NCBI RefSeq assembly: GCF_023065955.2
Contig: NW_026622863.1
Span: 40,096,177 to 40,160,176, forward strand
Length of the DNA: 64,000 bases
Direction of reading: 5' to 3'
From: Ursus arctos
Taxonomy: Eukaryota > Chordata > Mammalia > Carnivora > Ursidae
Shown: one piece after another, positions 9,011 through 21,353 of the stretch
How positions within the stretch are numbered: position 1 is the stretch's first letter
Layout of the letters: every line of letters starts with the position of its first letter
Notes under the pieces: model-generated
What the model was told of the DNA's origin: nothing
Databases searched by the model: none
The model's input: the letters and a program-made list of their open reading frames with translations, nothing else
Position numbers and translations under genes: made by a program

Positions 9011-12000
9011 CCACTTCGTGAACGCCTGCTGTTTGCTATATGCAGCACCCAGTGCTGGAGAGTTGGCTGAGTATGAGATGAATGTTGTCTAAGCTCACAG
9101 CCCTGAAAGGGCAAAACTTACAGTTTTGTGGGATAAATAATGTAACGGGGAAAGTAGACAGCTGGGGATTTCAGAGCAGGCTTCCTGGAGGAGGAGGAGG
9201 AGGCCCGTGAGGTCATGCTTTAAAGACCCCCATGACCAGAGGCCTGTTCTGGGAGGGGGCCAAACTTGTGACAGCTTCTGGACTTGCGGTTCTCTTGGAT
9301 TTGCCTGTCACTGCACCTGGGGAGATGTGGAATCAGCTTGAATTGCCAGTTTTATGAGATCACGGGTAATCTCATTTCTTTTTACTGATCTGATAGGCTT
9401 TGTGTGAGGTGATGTTTTTTTACTTCCAGGGTTTCTCCATATATGCTGAGGGCTACCTGGCTCCCTTTCAATCAGCCCAATCTCCTTGGTGATTCTGGTC
9501 GAAGCTCAGAACTATGGCAAGTGAAAGGTGGCTTTTATTTTTGTCGGCTCCCTCCTCAGTCCTCACTGTTGGCTCAGAACTGGATGCTACTGAACCCTCA
9601 GAGTGACTGTGTTTCATTGTTTTGCACTTTACCAGCAATGTTTCATGGTCGAGAAATCATTCTAGGTTAAGAGCCAAATCGTAGCATATCAACTCAGCCT
9701 TTCCCCAGATATTTCTAATAACTTGGCTTAAAAAAGTGATTTGGTTCTGCCCAGCTTTGCCCCTAAATGGAAGGCACGAGTACTTGGCAGCTGTGCGGGT
9801 TAGGGTTAAGGTTAGGTGCCCCATTGCCCGGCAGTGAGAAGCCTGGGGGTCTGGGCCCTGAGCCCGTCTCTCCCCATGGAGTGAGTGGGGGTTGGCAGGG
9901 TGGGGGGAGAACTCCCCCTCTTGTATCTCATCACTCAAACATCCACTGCTTTCTGACCTGGCTGGAGCACCTGCTTGTCCAAACTGCACGTGAGAAGCAG
10001 CCAGCTTGTCTGAAGTTTATGTGCCCCTGCCCTCCAGCACCTACATCATGCCACAACTCTTTGGAAGGGAGTCGGGGTTCTGCGGCCAGCCACTAAGGTC
10101 TCACACATCACCATCACCACTAGAAATTCAGCCCATGGCAGTTCACTGCCCCTGCTTGCTAGCGCTTGAAGACCCACTTGAAACGCCCTAACTGGACCGT
10201 AACTAGGGGCAACCACACGTAGAGATCTCTAAGTGGGGCCAGACAGGACCGTCAGGGTTGTCAGGCTGGAGGGCTCCGGCACAATGTGTTGCAGAAATGA
10301 AGACCCAGCTCCCGAGGCCGTCCTTGCCACGGGGTCCGAGGGTGCACGCAAGCGGCAGGGTAGCAGTCTGTGAGTTACTCCCGGGCATCAGGATGGCGGC
10401 CAAGGACGGCCATTCTAGTGGCCACAGTGCCCTTTTTGTTAGGGCTAATAAATCCCCTCTTGTTTCCGTGACAAGGAGTTGGGGTTATTACGTTTCGATA
10501 ACCAAAAGAAAGTCGCCTGCACTCAGGAAAGGGGACAGAGTTCTGCTTTCTTCAACTGGATGGACCCGAGAAGGTCTCTCAGGCCCCTCCATCTTGGCCC
10601 CCTGATGGCTGTACACATCTGAGGGGGATTTTCATCAACGTAATTGTTCAGAACTCCCAACAAGTGTTCGAGACCGAACTTTCCACAAGGCCATGGAATC
10701 TACTCCGCAACTCTTCTCTCGCAGTTCTTGGGAGACACGTCTTGCCGGACCAGAACCACGGCAGAGACCTTCTGAGCAAGGGCAGTGTCCATGGCCGGTT
10801 CACATACAGGAACCTGAGGAGAGTAGGGCCTTGGCTCTCTTGGCTATGAGATGGACCGGAGCTGCCCCTGGCTTTCAGAATAACTTGACCCGAAGGCCAT
10901 AGCACCTAAGGCTTCACCAGTACCAGAAGCTTGCCTGGTTCCCTCCCCAGCATACCGTCCTTTCCTGCCCATGAGCCCTTGGACCCCTTGGAAGTCTGCA
11001 GCCTGGAATATATGCCTCTCCACTGTGAGACCTTCACAGCTGATCACTGTGGTGGGCATAGCCACCAGGGTGGTCCCTAGTCCCTCCAGCAGCTCCCCCT
11101 CCCACCCCTCCACATAACCCAGACACCTCTGTTTCACCCAGCCCCAAAGAGCCCCCGGGAGCCTCCGGCAGCTCATCCTGCCTATATCTCGCATGTTCCC
11201 AGGCCTCCTGTCCTGGCTACAGGGGAAGGGGCCTGGACTCCTGGGGTCCAGCCCCCCCATCAGGGATCTTCCAGGATGCTGGCTGGCCCCAGCCCCGCAG
11301 AACAATGAAAAGCAACCTGGGATCTTAGAGGTGTGGGTGGACAGAAGCAGATGGCTCTTCCTGGCAAGGGCCTCTTGGCCACAGCATGACCATTTCCAGC
11401 CAGTGAAGAAAGGAGACCAGGATGCTCAGATGCTTACACACAGGGGAAAGGGAGGGGTGGGGAGTGACTTCCTCAGGGAGGCAGTCTGGAGACTGGGGGA
11501 GAAGTTTCCCCTTCAGCATATGACTCATGCCGCCCTCTCCCCCTTTCCTGCTTGGGCCACTCCACTCAAGCTAGACTAGACTGGCCTCGCCCCAGCCTCT
11601 CTCCATGCCCAGCAGACAGCCGGTTGCTCCGTGTCCAGAACGTCTGGCCCGCCCTCTCCAGACTTGCTCCCCAATCCTGTGGATTCTGGAATGCAGCTAC
11701 CCTTCCCGGGGCTCCTGGTCCATATTGCAGCTTTCACACTCTGCCCAGGGGAGACCAGTAAGGTAGAGGAGAAAAGGTACTCTCTCCAAACCAACCTCAT
11801 TGCCCCCTGCCCCACCCTCCAAAACTTGGCTAGGATAATCCCTTCCCTGAAGGCTCTTCTTTCAGACATGCCCACTAAAACTAACATGTAAAAGCCCAGC
11901 CTGGGAGTTCTGGCTTCTACTGCCACGAAGAATGCACAAGCCAACAGTAATAACCTTGGCTGTTTAAGAAATTAGTTCTCTCATTCCTCATGAGCCCCTC

Positions 12001-13599
12001 TGTGTGGATGTCTGTATTCTGCAGCCTTTCATGTTAGGAATGTGACTCTGCTTTTCTTTTTTTCCTCAGCAAAGAGAGGCATCTCATACCAAGGTCAAGG
12101 TGCATCTCTGGCCCATCTCCCTAACACAGAGCTTTTCTGTCACTGAGGAACTCCTGAAATTTTGTTCTCACTTCCCACAGTGATGACCTCCGAGGCTCTC
12201 ATTCCTTCCATGGGATCTGGCTCCCACCAACTGTGCCTCTAACCAGATACACAGGGGGTCAGGTGGATTCAGGAAGAGACCCTGTTCCCGGCCTGTGCCT
12301 TCTTGGCCTCCTAAGTGGCAAATTGAGGTGCTGGTCTGGTGGTCTCTGGGATGCTATCCTATCCCATTGTGCGTGTTAAGGGTCCAATCACAGACCTCTC
12401 TGCAGAGCTGAAGGATCACAGCTTCTGTCCCTGAAAACATGGGGGCCCCAGGAGGGCCTGGTCTCCATCTCTAGACCCTGTGGGCTCCATCCTCTTTTCT
12501 TGGCACTCCTGTGTACGGGAGCTTGGAATGAAGAGGTGACATGACATGACCAATGTCTCAGACCTGTGTGTGGGTACGTGGATGTTTTTTCCCTCCTTCT
12601 CCATATGTATGTGTATTTGATGAAGGAAAACAAATCCTTCAAACCTCTAGGAGGTAGGTATGATAGCCATAGATGTACTCGCAAAGCAGAGTTGAGATGC
12701 GTACAGTACAAAATGTCCTCAGGTAAGCTTGAAAAGTCCAAGATGGCCTGGCACTCAGAGCACCACAGAAGGGCCCCAAGGTTGACAACATTCACACCGA
12801 GCCCAAATAAGAACTGCATGTATGACCCAAACCGAATATAACACTACGTTGATTATACTTCAATGAAAAGAAAACAAAGACAAGAAAAAAGAACCACATA
12901 CATGGCAGAATGGGTCTCTAGAACCTCCTGGTCCCGAATGGAAGTCTATAGGAGGGGCCCAGATGGAGCCGGGCACAAGGAGTTTCCAGCACGTCACTCT
13001 GGGACCATGAGGCTTGGAGTGAAGAGAACAGCAGTGGTTAAGCACATGCATCAGAGCCTGCCACGTGTGGAGGGAGCCTCCTAAAGTCCCAGGCAGCGTT
13101 TGCCACGTGCTTCTGACACAGCCACTGGAGGCGGCTGGGGCCTCTGTTAGGAGCTAGGAGGACCTCCAAATGGTGGACAGGCTTGTCCTGAGACTGCAGG
13201 AACCACAGTTGGCTCACATAGAGGCCTCCACAGGTAAGATGACCCCAGCACCCAGAGACACTTCCTCCAACCCAGCTGTATTCTCCCGCCTCACGTCTCT
13301 CCTCTTGTAGCTTGGGTTCCAAGCCCATCACGTCTGTAACACTTTGCTTCACTCTCTGTATTCAACTGCCAGATGAATCCTCACTCCACCTTCTTCCCTT
13401 TGACCTGAAGGCTGCTGGGGGAAGTCACTTCCTAGGGAAGACGGCTCTACTCTGAATTAATGACTATCCACCTGAAATAGATCCTCAGTGCAAGTTGTAA
13501 CTTTGACCACATTTCCCCTTCTACTCCCCTTTCTGCCTTCAGACCTTTCTCACTCTCCTCACACCTCTATCCTCAAGCTCCCCTCTCTGCTGCAAAGCA
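9011..13599. other. 4.6 kb intergenic stretch without Can-SINE or convincing gene
   Basis: Moderately GC-rich sequence with many 60-150 codon open frames, none conserved-looking or flanked by coherent splice sites. GGGCTAATAAATCCCC near 10445 could be an old LTR polyadenylation region. I see no gene. Confidence 0.45.
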
Positions 13600-13751
13600 A
13601 TTTTTTTTGAGAGAAGGAGAGAGAGAATCTCAAGCAGGCTCCATGCCTAGCAGCACAGAGCCTAATGGGGCCTGAACCCACGACCCTGAGATCACGACCT
13701 CAGCCAAAACCAAGAGTTGGACACTCAACTGACTAAGCTTCGCAGATGCCC
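13600..13751 (-). repeat. Can-SINE, antisense, older
   Basis: Diverged head ACTAAGCTTCGCAGATGCCCC. Flanked by CTGCTGCAAAGCA at 13587-13599 and 13752-13764 (13 bp, perfect). Confidence 0.9.
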
Positions 13752-13911
13752 CTGCTGCAAAGCATCTTAGACCCTCTGGAGCCTTTTCAGAACCTCACAA
13801 AATGACCATATGTCTCTACTGCATACTCAGCCTCTTTCTGTTAATGGGATCCTCTTCTCTGACATTGAAATGTGTTTAAATTTCTTCCACTTTAAAAAGC
13901 CAATCTCCAAA

Positions 13912-14020
13912 CGGGCACCTGCCTGGTTCAGCTGGTGGAGCATGAGACTCTTGATCTCAGGGTCCTGAGTTCAAGCCCCATATTGGGCGTAGAGCTTACT
14001 TAAAAGGAAACAAAAGCACT
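13912..14020 (+). repeat. short SINEC with TTGATCTCAGGGTCCTGAGTTCAAG body
   Basis: About 110 bp with the tRNA-Lys-like head GGGCACCTGCCTGGTTCAG and body ending AGAGCTTACTTAAAA. It lacks the long CT-rich segment, so it belongs to the older short Can-SINE type also seen at 48336, 50757 and 54862. Confidence 0.85.
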
Positions 14021-14519
14021 AAAAAATCTCCCCTTGACCTAAACTCATGTTCAGCTCCTCCCCACAGCTTCGTCACCCACCTAAGCCCCAGTGACAAACC
14101 CCGCACTCTCCTAAGCTCCAGACCCTCTTCCCGAAGTGCCTCCTTGGGGCATCCTCCTTGATGTCATGTTCACAGCAGAACTCATGGCCTTCTTTCTATC
14201 TTCCACCCTTCCAGATGTGGTCTTCAGGAACTTCCCAGCACTGAGTATTACCACTACAATGGTTTGTCCCAGAGAGGAGAAATCCAGGATTCCCTTCTCT
14301 TCCTGACCCTCCATATCTATTTCATCACTGACTTGCGTTGGCTTTACTCCCTACTGTCACCACCATAGTCTGTGAGTGGATACCCACTAGTGTAAGAAAG
14401 CCATCTATTAGAGTACAGGAAGAAAATATTAGAAATTCTATATAGACTGCTTTCTTTTTAGTCTTTTAAAATTCTTTATTTCTGTTACATAATGTAAATA
14501 GTATATGAATAGTGTAGTG
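14021..14519. other. unannotated stretch, weak L2 character
   Basis: CTCCTCCCCACAGCTTCGTCACCCACC..CTCCTTGATGTCATG is loosely L2-like. No gene seen. Confidence 0.3.
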
Positions 14520-15165
14520 GATATATGGGCACACCTGAACATTTCCAGATTTGGTTCCAGACCACCATAATTAAGCCAATATCGCAATAAAGTGAGTCAA
14601 ATGAATTTTTTGTTTGTTCTAGTGCATATGAAAGTTATGTTTACACAAGACTATAGCTAAGCGTGGAATAACATTATGTCTAAGAAAACAATATGTATAA
14701 CTTAATTAAAAAATACTTTATTGCTGGGGTGCCTGGGTGGCTCAGTTAAGTGTCCAACTCTTGATTTCGGCTCAGGTCACGATCTCAGGTCATGGGCATG
14801 GAGACTCCCTCTCTCTTCTCTCTGCCCTTCCCCTCCCATTCTTTCTCAAAACAAGAACAACAACAACAACAACAACAAAAACTAGCCCAAACTTAATAAA
14901 GTGCCAACCATCATCTGAGCTTTCTTTGAGTCATAATCACTGATCATAGATAACCATAACAAATAAAATAATAATGAAAAAGTTTGAAATATTGGGAGAA
15001 TGACCAAAATGTGCATAGAGACACAAAGTTGAGCAAATGCTGTTGGAAAAATGGCACCCATAGACTGCTCTACGCAGAGTTGCCACAAATGTTCAATTTG
15101 TAAAAAATGCTGTTCCTGCGAATTGCAATAAAAGGAAACATTAAAACAAGGCATGCTTGTATGTA
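14520..15165 (-). mobile_element. Tigger1-like DNA transposon, antisense
   Basis: The left end (ACACCTGAACATTTCCAGATTTGGTTCCAGACCACC..ATATCGCAATAAAGTGAGTC) and right end (AAATGCTGTTGGAAAAATGGCACC..GAGTTGCCACAAATG..AAGGCATGCTTG) match my memory of Tigger1 (pogo) read backwards. Central transposase is missing. One Can-SINE (14726-14880) interrupts it. Confidence 0.75.
14726..14880 (+). repeat. Can-SINE with (AAC)n tail
   Basis: GGGGTGCCTGGGTGGCTCAG, shortened middle, tail expanded to about eight AAC units. Sits in the Tigger element. Confidence 0.9.
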
Positions 15166-15289
15166 ATTTATTAATAAAATGTAGGTGATATTCAAACTTG
15201 TTTTCTAATAGAAGTCCAACAACAACAACAACAAAATTTTGAGAGCCCTGGTCTAAATCAGAATCACTTTTTTGCTTGGACCATCAAAA

Positions 15290-15762
15290 TAGCCTCCTGA
15301 CGTATATTTTATACACACAACTCACCACTTTAGCCATTTTAAGGGTATAGTTTTGATGTGGTTGTGCATCAGCACTACATTCATCTCCAGAACTTATCTT
15401 CGCACACTGAGACACTATACCCATTAAATACAAACTCCCCGTGCTCCCCTCTCCCCACTCCCTGACAACTGCCTTCTACTTGCTGTCTCTATGAGCTTGC
15501 CTACTCTAGGTATCTCATATAAGTGGAATTGTAGAATATTTGTCCTTTTGTGACTGGCTTATTTATTACTTAGCATAATGTTTCATGGTTCATACATTTG
15601 TAGCATGTGTCAGAATTTCCCTCCTTTTTAAGGCTGAATAATATTTCGATGCATGGATAGACCATATTTTGTTTATCCACTCATCCATCAATGGACATCT
15701 GGCTTGCTTCCACCTTTTTGACTCTCAGGAATAAATGCTGTTATGAACATGGGTAAAGAAAT
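15290..15762 (-). mobile_element. L1M 3' end, antisense
   Basis: Typical antisense L1 3' sequence: CACTTTAGCCATTTTAAGGGTATAG, TTCATCTCCAGAAC, GGCTGAATAATATTTCGATGCATGG, TTTGTTTATCCACTCATCC. Divergent, no duplications seen. Confidence 0.8.
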
Positions 15763-15769
15763 CTACATC

Positions 15770-16262
15770 CACTCTTGCCTCCCCCTCTCTAGTCCCTCCC
15801 TGCAACAGTAGCCCAAGTAACCCCTTTAAGCCCGCAAGTATGGTAGGATCACCCCTTGCTTAAAATTTACTAGTTCCCCAAAGCTCTCAGGCAAGATCTT
15901 ACTACCCTAGTTTCTTCCATTGAAGACAGCTGCTGTTTCTTCTGTCCTAACCATGCTTTCCTCTCTGCTTCTCCAAGTTGTTTTCTTCCTTCTCCTCTTT
16001 ACGACCTCAACTCCTGCTCTATTTCCTGGGCGAAGAATTCCCTGATCACCCTCCTACACTAGGTCAGGGGACTCTCTCCCCCTGCCTCTTCCACTTTCCC
16101 CTCCTACCACTTGCCACAGCTGGCACTATCTCATCACGTGTACTTGTGACAATTTTAATTGTGTTTCCACTAGAGAATAAACCTATGAGGGGGAGGGCAT
16201 TCATTACGCGGTCCCTACTGTGCCTGTCAGGACCGGGCATCCAGTAAGCACTCAATATTTTA
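15770..16262 (+). mobile_element. L2 LINE 3' end abutting the CpG island
   Basis: CACTTGCCACAGCTGG, AGAGAATAAACCTATGAGGGGGAGGGCATT and the end GGACCGGGCATCCAGTAAGCACTCAAT are the standard L2 3' tail in decayed form. It ends some 30 bp before the CpG island. Confidence 0.7.
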
Positions 16263-16532
16263 GTATTCTATTTCAATAATAAATACGTGAGGACGCAGCT
16301 AACCCCGCTCGCCCTAGGGCCAAGCCATAGTGGAGGATGGGGGTGGCCCTGTGGGCTCTGGACGCCGGTCCTCAACCCCCGCCCTAGCTGTACCACCGGG
16401 AGGTCCTCGTCACCTGGGGTAGGAAGCTCAGGGCCGCCCCCTCCCGGCTCGCGCGAGGGGGGTCTGCTTCGAGGCCCTGGGTCCGCAGCCACTCCGGCGT
16501 CCGCCTGGGGCGGAGGCGGGGCCGGCCCGGAG

Positions 16533-16546
16533 ACGTCACTTCCGGT
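16533..16546 (+). promoter_or_regulatory. overlapping CRE-like (ACGTCA) and ETS/GABPA (ACTTCCGGT) sites
   Basis: ACGTCA at 16533-16538 shares its last base with ACTTCCGGT at 16538-16546. ETS/GABPA plus CREB/ATF sites close to the start are typical of TATA-less housekeeping promoters. Position about 50-60 bp upstream of a consensus splice donor suggests transcription starts at or just after this pair. Confidence 0.55.
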
Positions 16547-16594
16547 GTACACAGCCGGTCCGGGCGGTGCGCTGGGGGCCGAGGCGCGTCGCAG
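16547..16594 (+). other. GARRE1: probable GARRE1 untranslated exon 1, 3' boundary at a consensus donor
   Basis: CGTCGCAG|GTGAGG places a near-perfect splice donor at 16594/16595, just downstream of the ETS/CRE pair. The GARRE1 start codon sits in a later exon with an upstream in-frame stop, so exon 1 should be non-coding. The 5' end given is a guess (the base after the ETS site). The 3' end is the donor read from sequence. Confidence 0.45.
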
Positions 16595-17200
16595 GTGAGG
16601 AGCGGGCGCGAGCGGGCGCTCCCTGGCGCAGGCAGGCGGGCTGGCTAGGGGGTGGCCGGTGGGCTGCGGCCGGGGCTGGTGACTGGACGAGCTCGCGGGG
16701 CGCCGCTCCGCTTGGGGCCGCGGGGCGCGGGGCCGTGGGCTCCCGCCCCTTGCCCGTCCGCTGTGGAGGACGCCGGGCTCTGGGGGCGCTGGCCGGGCGG
16801 ACGGAAGCCCAGAGGGGCCTGCCGGCTCGTGTCCGGGACCGGGGGTGCCGGGAGACCCCGCAGACGCGGGACGGGAGGGGCGGGGGCGCTCCCTCGGGCC
16901 GCCGGGGCCGGGGAGGTCGGGCTGGCGCCGGCACGCGCTCCCGGAAGCTGGCGGAGCAGTCCGCGGAGGCACGGCGGCCTGTGGGCGGCCGGGGTCCGCC
17001 GGGACTGGCTGGCGACGCGGCCCTCACGCCGCCCCGCGGCTGCCGGGCCGGCTGCGCGCACCTTCCCCGCCGTGCGGGGCCGCCGAGGAACACGATTTTC
17101 CGGCCCTGAGGAGCCTGCTGGCGCAGTCGGGCAGGGGGAGGTTCTGCGGGGACCCGGCAGGGCCGGGGCCGGGGATGAAGGACCCACGCCTGTAGGGCGA

Positions 17201-20114
17201 GTGCAGGGTCAGGGGTGTGTCTTCCTGCTCCGCGCGGTGCGAGGAAAGAAGCATGCCTGGTTGGCACGATAAGAATTCTGTTTATACTCCTCACAAAACG
17301 TGCCAGATGAACACTTAGGTTGGGGGACCCCAATTTGAAAGTAGCTTGTTCCCGCCCCTTCACCCCCATTATAAAAGCAATTCATTCTCCTCACATTCGA
17401 GACAACACAGAAAGTATCGTGACAATACTTTTTCGAATGACAGTCATCCGCCAACCTACCACTCCGTGACAATCATTGCTAATATTTTGTTAATACCAGT
17501 AAATAGTCTGTTTCACTTATATTACTTCATAGTTACCATTTTATACCGTCATGTAACAGATGAACATGTAGATTGTTGCCAGTTCGTCACAAGGTAGTTC
17601 TGCCAGAAGGATTTGTCTGATTGTTTTAGGATAAATTTACAAATGAGGTCAGATGTAACATTCATTTAAAAAATAGGTTATATTTGTTTCCTTTGTTGAC
17701 ATGTTTGGAAAACTCTTCTCCATCCCAATGTTATAAAAAGTTCCATTCACTTTTGCTTCTCATTTCATGGCTTTATTATTATTATTATTTTAACTTTCAG
17801 CTTAAAAATTTCTACTTAAAATTTCGTCTTGGTGTAAGATACGAAATATTTTCCAAATGGTTAGTTGACCCAGTTTTATTGAATAAGCTATGACTGCCAT
17901 TTTGTCATATTTTAGATCTGAAGTTCTCAGTATGTGTTTATAAGGGACTACTCACAAAATTTGATACTTAGATTTTGTGTATGCTGTTTTTAAATTTCAA
18001 AAAATCTTTTTTCTTAATCATTTTCCTTTACAAGTCTAGGAAGTAGTTCATGTTTGAGGGTTGTTTTTTTTTTTTTTCTTTTTATCTTTTAAAGTGAAAA
18101 GTTAGTTTATTGTTTCATTTGCTTTCTTGCTGACAAGATAACAAACTCCATATGAAGAGTTCAGGTTTGTTGTGGCAACTTTTCAGTCTGGCATTTGAGA
18201 TTCTAATCTTCCTCTATTTTTGCACACGAATACGTAGGTTAGCATTGGAGACCAAGATAGAAAAGCTCTCAGATTCCCTTGGCAAGCCTAGATTTTTTCA
18301 ATCTAAAATTATCTCTGGATTTTTGGAAGACAGCATGTTTTAAGCATCCTTTAAAAAAATTTTTTTTAAACAAGTTGCATATGATTCTGCCGAATCTTAC
18401 TAAATGTTTATTCTGTTTCAATCCTGGAGCCTAATACACCAGAAGCTTTATGTCAAGTGGGTCTTCCAAGTCTGTAGTCTAAGAGCTAGTAGGCTGGGGC
18501 ATCACATGGGCTGGGTGTCCACTCTCTTTCCCTCCTGAGACGTTGTCCTTAGTGGAAAATGATGACCTTCCTCGGTGGACAAAGAATGTTGGTTTGAAAA
18601 GGAATTGCTTTACTTTGGAGTTACAGGGGGAAAAATGCCTTTTCCTCTTAGTACAAGTTCACAGAGAGCCTGAACTTGTAAGGGGTTGTGCTTCAAATGT
18701 CATTATCTCTACTGAAACTGCTCTTGAAGCCCAATTGATAGATGTACTGGCTGCTGCTTACTCATTTCCCTTGACCTTGACCATAAATATTTGGCATGGT
18801 GAGCCAGATTTTCTTGCTGTTGTCAGTCTCCTTGGTTGGCCTTCTTGAGTTGGAGCTATAATGGTCATTTTCTTAGCTTTGTGACTGTGCTTTTTCCCTT
18901 GAGTTTATTGTTTCTCTTCCCACATCTGCCTGTGAGAATTTTCCAAGGCCTAGCTTCATGCCTCTACCTCTTTTCCCAAAAAAACATGCTCCTTCCAACT
19001 CATCCAGTACATGACTTCCAGGCAGAGAACCTCTTCACCCCCTCACGCCTATCTCCATGCAGTGACCCCAGTTCAGACTTCGCTGCGAGTCATTTCTTTA
19101 TCTCCAGCTGACCCCTGGCATGTTCTCAAGGCCATGCTTTCTCCAGCTGAGGGAGCCCTTCTTTGCTTGCCAAGGTGGCCTGTCCTTCATAACTATAAGG
19201 ACCTATCCCATCTCATTTTCCTTCTTGATTTGGGTTGACTTGCTTTTTGCTTTCTGTCCCTACAACTTGATTTAGACTTTGTATCTTTGCTCTTAGGGAC
19301 TTCAGACATAATCTGGTCCCACCCTGGAGGAGAAAGATGAGACCCAGTGATTTTATTCGTTAATTTAGTTAACCCACATTTATGGAGTACTCACAGTATG
19401 GGCCAGTTACTGTAGTGGAAAATTAAAATACAGAGCTGAAAGGCACAGTCTGAAAAAGAAGGCTAAAAAAGCAATTGCCATAAAGTATCGTAAGTGCCTA
19501 GAAGTGGGGGACACATAATGAGCTCCCCAGGTTTCAGAGATCTTGCCTGTTCACTGTTATTGCTGTTATCTCCAGATCCTAGAATAATACAGTGTTCTGG
19601 GAGTAATCAAGTATTTGTTGAATGAATCAGTGATCATCTGAGAATGAAGTAAGAATAAAAGTGCTGTCTATAGAAAAGATATAAACCAAGAGACATTTTG
19701 TAAGTATAGTTTGGAGAATTTCAGAGAAAACTTTAAGTTCAACCCAAATGACCCAGCTATAACCCCAGAAAAGCATGACTGGAATGTGCTCTTAGCCAGA
19801 ATGCTTAAACTTAATTTTGTATCCTCAGAAGAAAGACTGCATTTTTAGGAGGGGGGGTGGGATGGTGTCTGTGGAAATTGGAGTGACGGGTCCAAGAGAG
19901 GAATTGGGTGATGTGTCTGTTGCACTGCCTGGGGGCCCTGGACAGAGGAGCTGTGTGCAGTTCTCCAGCGAGCCTCTGCACCTCCGAACAGATAGGTGCA
20001 TCTCTGTGGAGGCCTCTAGTCAGAAGAATCTTTCCCTTGCTTTGCTTCCACACTCCTAATATCTTCTGATTAGAATGTAGCTTGACATGGAGATTTCCTG
20101 CCAAGCAGAGAATG
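17201..20114. other. proximal intron 1, no exon or clear repeat
   Basis: GC falls sharply after the island. 17340-17600 may be an old LINE or DNA element and 18870-19320 has loose L2 character, but neither is secure. No Can-SINE. Enhancers this close to the promoter are possible but not readable. Confidence 0.4.
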
Positions 20115-20278
20115 TGAATGGTTAAGAGCTCCATGTCCAGACTGCTCGGATCAGATCCTGGTCTTGGGGTGCTGGCTAATCTCTTTGTTTGCCCCTCTGT
20201 AGAATGGGGAGAATGGTAGTACCTTCCTCTTTGTTGCCTGGCACCTGGTAAGTGCTCAATGAATATTAGCCCTCATCA
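20115..20278 (+). repeat. MIR SINE, sense
   Basis: GTTAAGAGCTCCATGTCCAGACTGC..CTGTAGAATGGGGAGAATGG..GGCACCTGGTAAGTGCTCAATGAATATTAG is the mammalian-wide MIR layout. Confidence 0.8.
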
Positions 20279-20764
20279 GTATTTACAAACTTCGTAACTG
20301 GCCTTCTGGTTAGGACATAGTCACCTTTGAGTTTAGGTGGCCTGCCTCAGTTGCCCCAGACCTGCTTGCTCCTGGATGCATTGACAAAGCCGAGAACCGG
20401 AGAGGAAGTCATGACAGATACACTCTTCCCAAACTGCTCCTCCAGAGAATCCAACCACTGTTGTCAGGGAAGATTTCCTGGAGAAGGACGGGCTTGAGCC
20501 GAGTACTCTGGGAGCACATCAGTACAGCACCACAGTAAGGGGAAAGGCCATGACAGGAACAAAGGTGTAGGTGAGCAAGCATGAGGTATGTAAGCTGTAG
20601 GAGTTTTAGGGTAAAGGGTGGACAGATATGAATATGGAAGTAGAGGGAAATGAGATTGGAGAGGAAAGCAGGGCCAGATCTTGAAGAAATAATTAATGAT
20701 AATATGTAACTGATTGGGCACTAAAAATGTGTCAGGTGTGATGTTAATCCCTTGGACTCTCTGT

Positions 20765-20930
20765 GCTAGCCAGGTTTGGTGCCAAGTGCTTTCTGTATAT
20801 TACCTTGTTTCGTCTTCACAACAACCCTGTGATGTAGGTGCTTCCATTACAAGGAGAAGTGACGTGTCCCATGTCAGCTGGTAGGTCTCTCTGCCTGGTG
20901 ATTCAGCTTGCACACTGTTGCAAGGTTAAC
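20765..20930 (-). repeat. MIR SINE, antisense
   Basis: TGCCAAGTGCTTTCTGTATATTACCTTGTTTCGTCTTCACAACAACCCTGTGATGTAGG is antisense MIR; the tRNA-side half is decayed. Confidence 0.65.
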
Positions 20931-20949
20931 ATGTAATATCTTTTGTACA

Positions 20950-21140
20950 TTTTTTTTTAAGATTTTTTATTTATTTGACAGAGACACAGCGAGAGAGGGA
21001 ACACAAGCAGGGAGAGTGGGAGAGGGAGAAGCAGGCTTCCCGCTGAGCAGGGAGCCCGATGCGGGGCTCGATCCCAGGACCCTGGAATCATGACCTGACC
21101 CGAAGGCAGACGCTTAATGACTAAGTCACCCAGGTGCCCC
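20950..21140 (-). repeat. Can-SINE, antisense
   Basis: Ends CACCCAGGTGCCCC. Flanked by TTTTGTACA at 20941-20949 and 21141-21149. Confidence 0.93.
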
Positions 21141-21164
21141 TTTTGTACAGTTTGTTTAATTTTA

Positions 21165-21353
21165 TTTTTTTTAGAGATTAATTCATTTGTCAGAGAGAGT
21201 GTGAGAGAGCACAAGCAGGGTGAGCAGCAGGCAGAGGGAGAAGCAAACTCCCCACCGAGTAAGGAGCCCAATGCGGAATTCGATCCCAGGACCCTGGGAT
21301 CATTACTTGAGCCAAAGGCAGATGCTTAACCGACTGAGCCACCCAGGCGTCCC
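21165..21353 (-). repeat. Can-SINE, antisense
   Basis: Only 24 bp beyond the previous copy and in the same orientation; ends CACCCAGGCGTCCC. More diverged, so older; no clean duplication. Confidence 0.9.

Larger units (their letters stand above)
16290..17200 (+). promoter_or_regulatory. GARRE1: CpG-island promoter, probably of GARRE1
   Basis: About 0.9 kb of very GC-rich, CpG-dense sequence stands alone in an otherwise AT-rich, repeat-filled window, and CpG is strongly depleted on both sides. It holds GC boxes (GGGGCGGAG at 16507-16515, GAGGCGGGG just after) and no TATA box. The island begins right after an L2 relic. No other gene start is visible, and the next + strand coding exon is GARRE1 about 30 kb downstream, so assignment to GARRE1 is by position. 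Long open frames here on both strands are GC-driven artefacts. A divergent antisense transcript from the same island is possible but not shown. Confidence 0.75.

Noticed and set aside
9798..9816. Telomere-like GGTTAGGGTTAAGGTTAGG
   Set aside because: Only about three imperfect units; too short to call an interstitial telomeric repeat.
11552..13352. Possible exons of an upstream gene in the GC-richer 9-13.6 kb interval
   Set aside because: Many 60-150 codon frames on both strands overlap each other. None has coherent splice sites or a recognised product.
16268..17369. Several long open frames (up to 277 codons) on both strands in the CpG island
   Set aside because: GC-rich sequence is poor in stops. 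The translations are low-complexity Pro/Ala/Arg/Gly with no domain, and they overlap one another in several frames.
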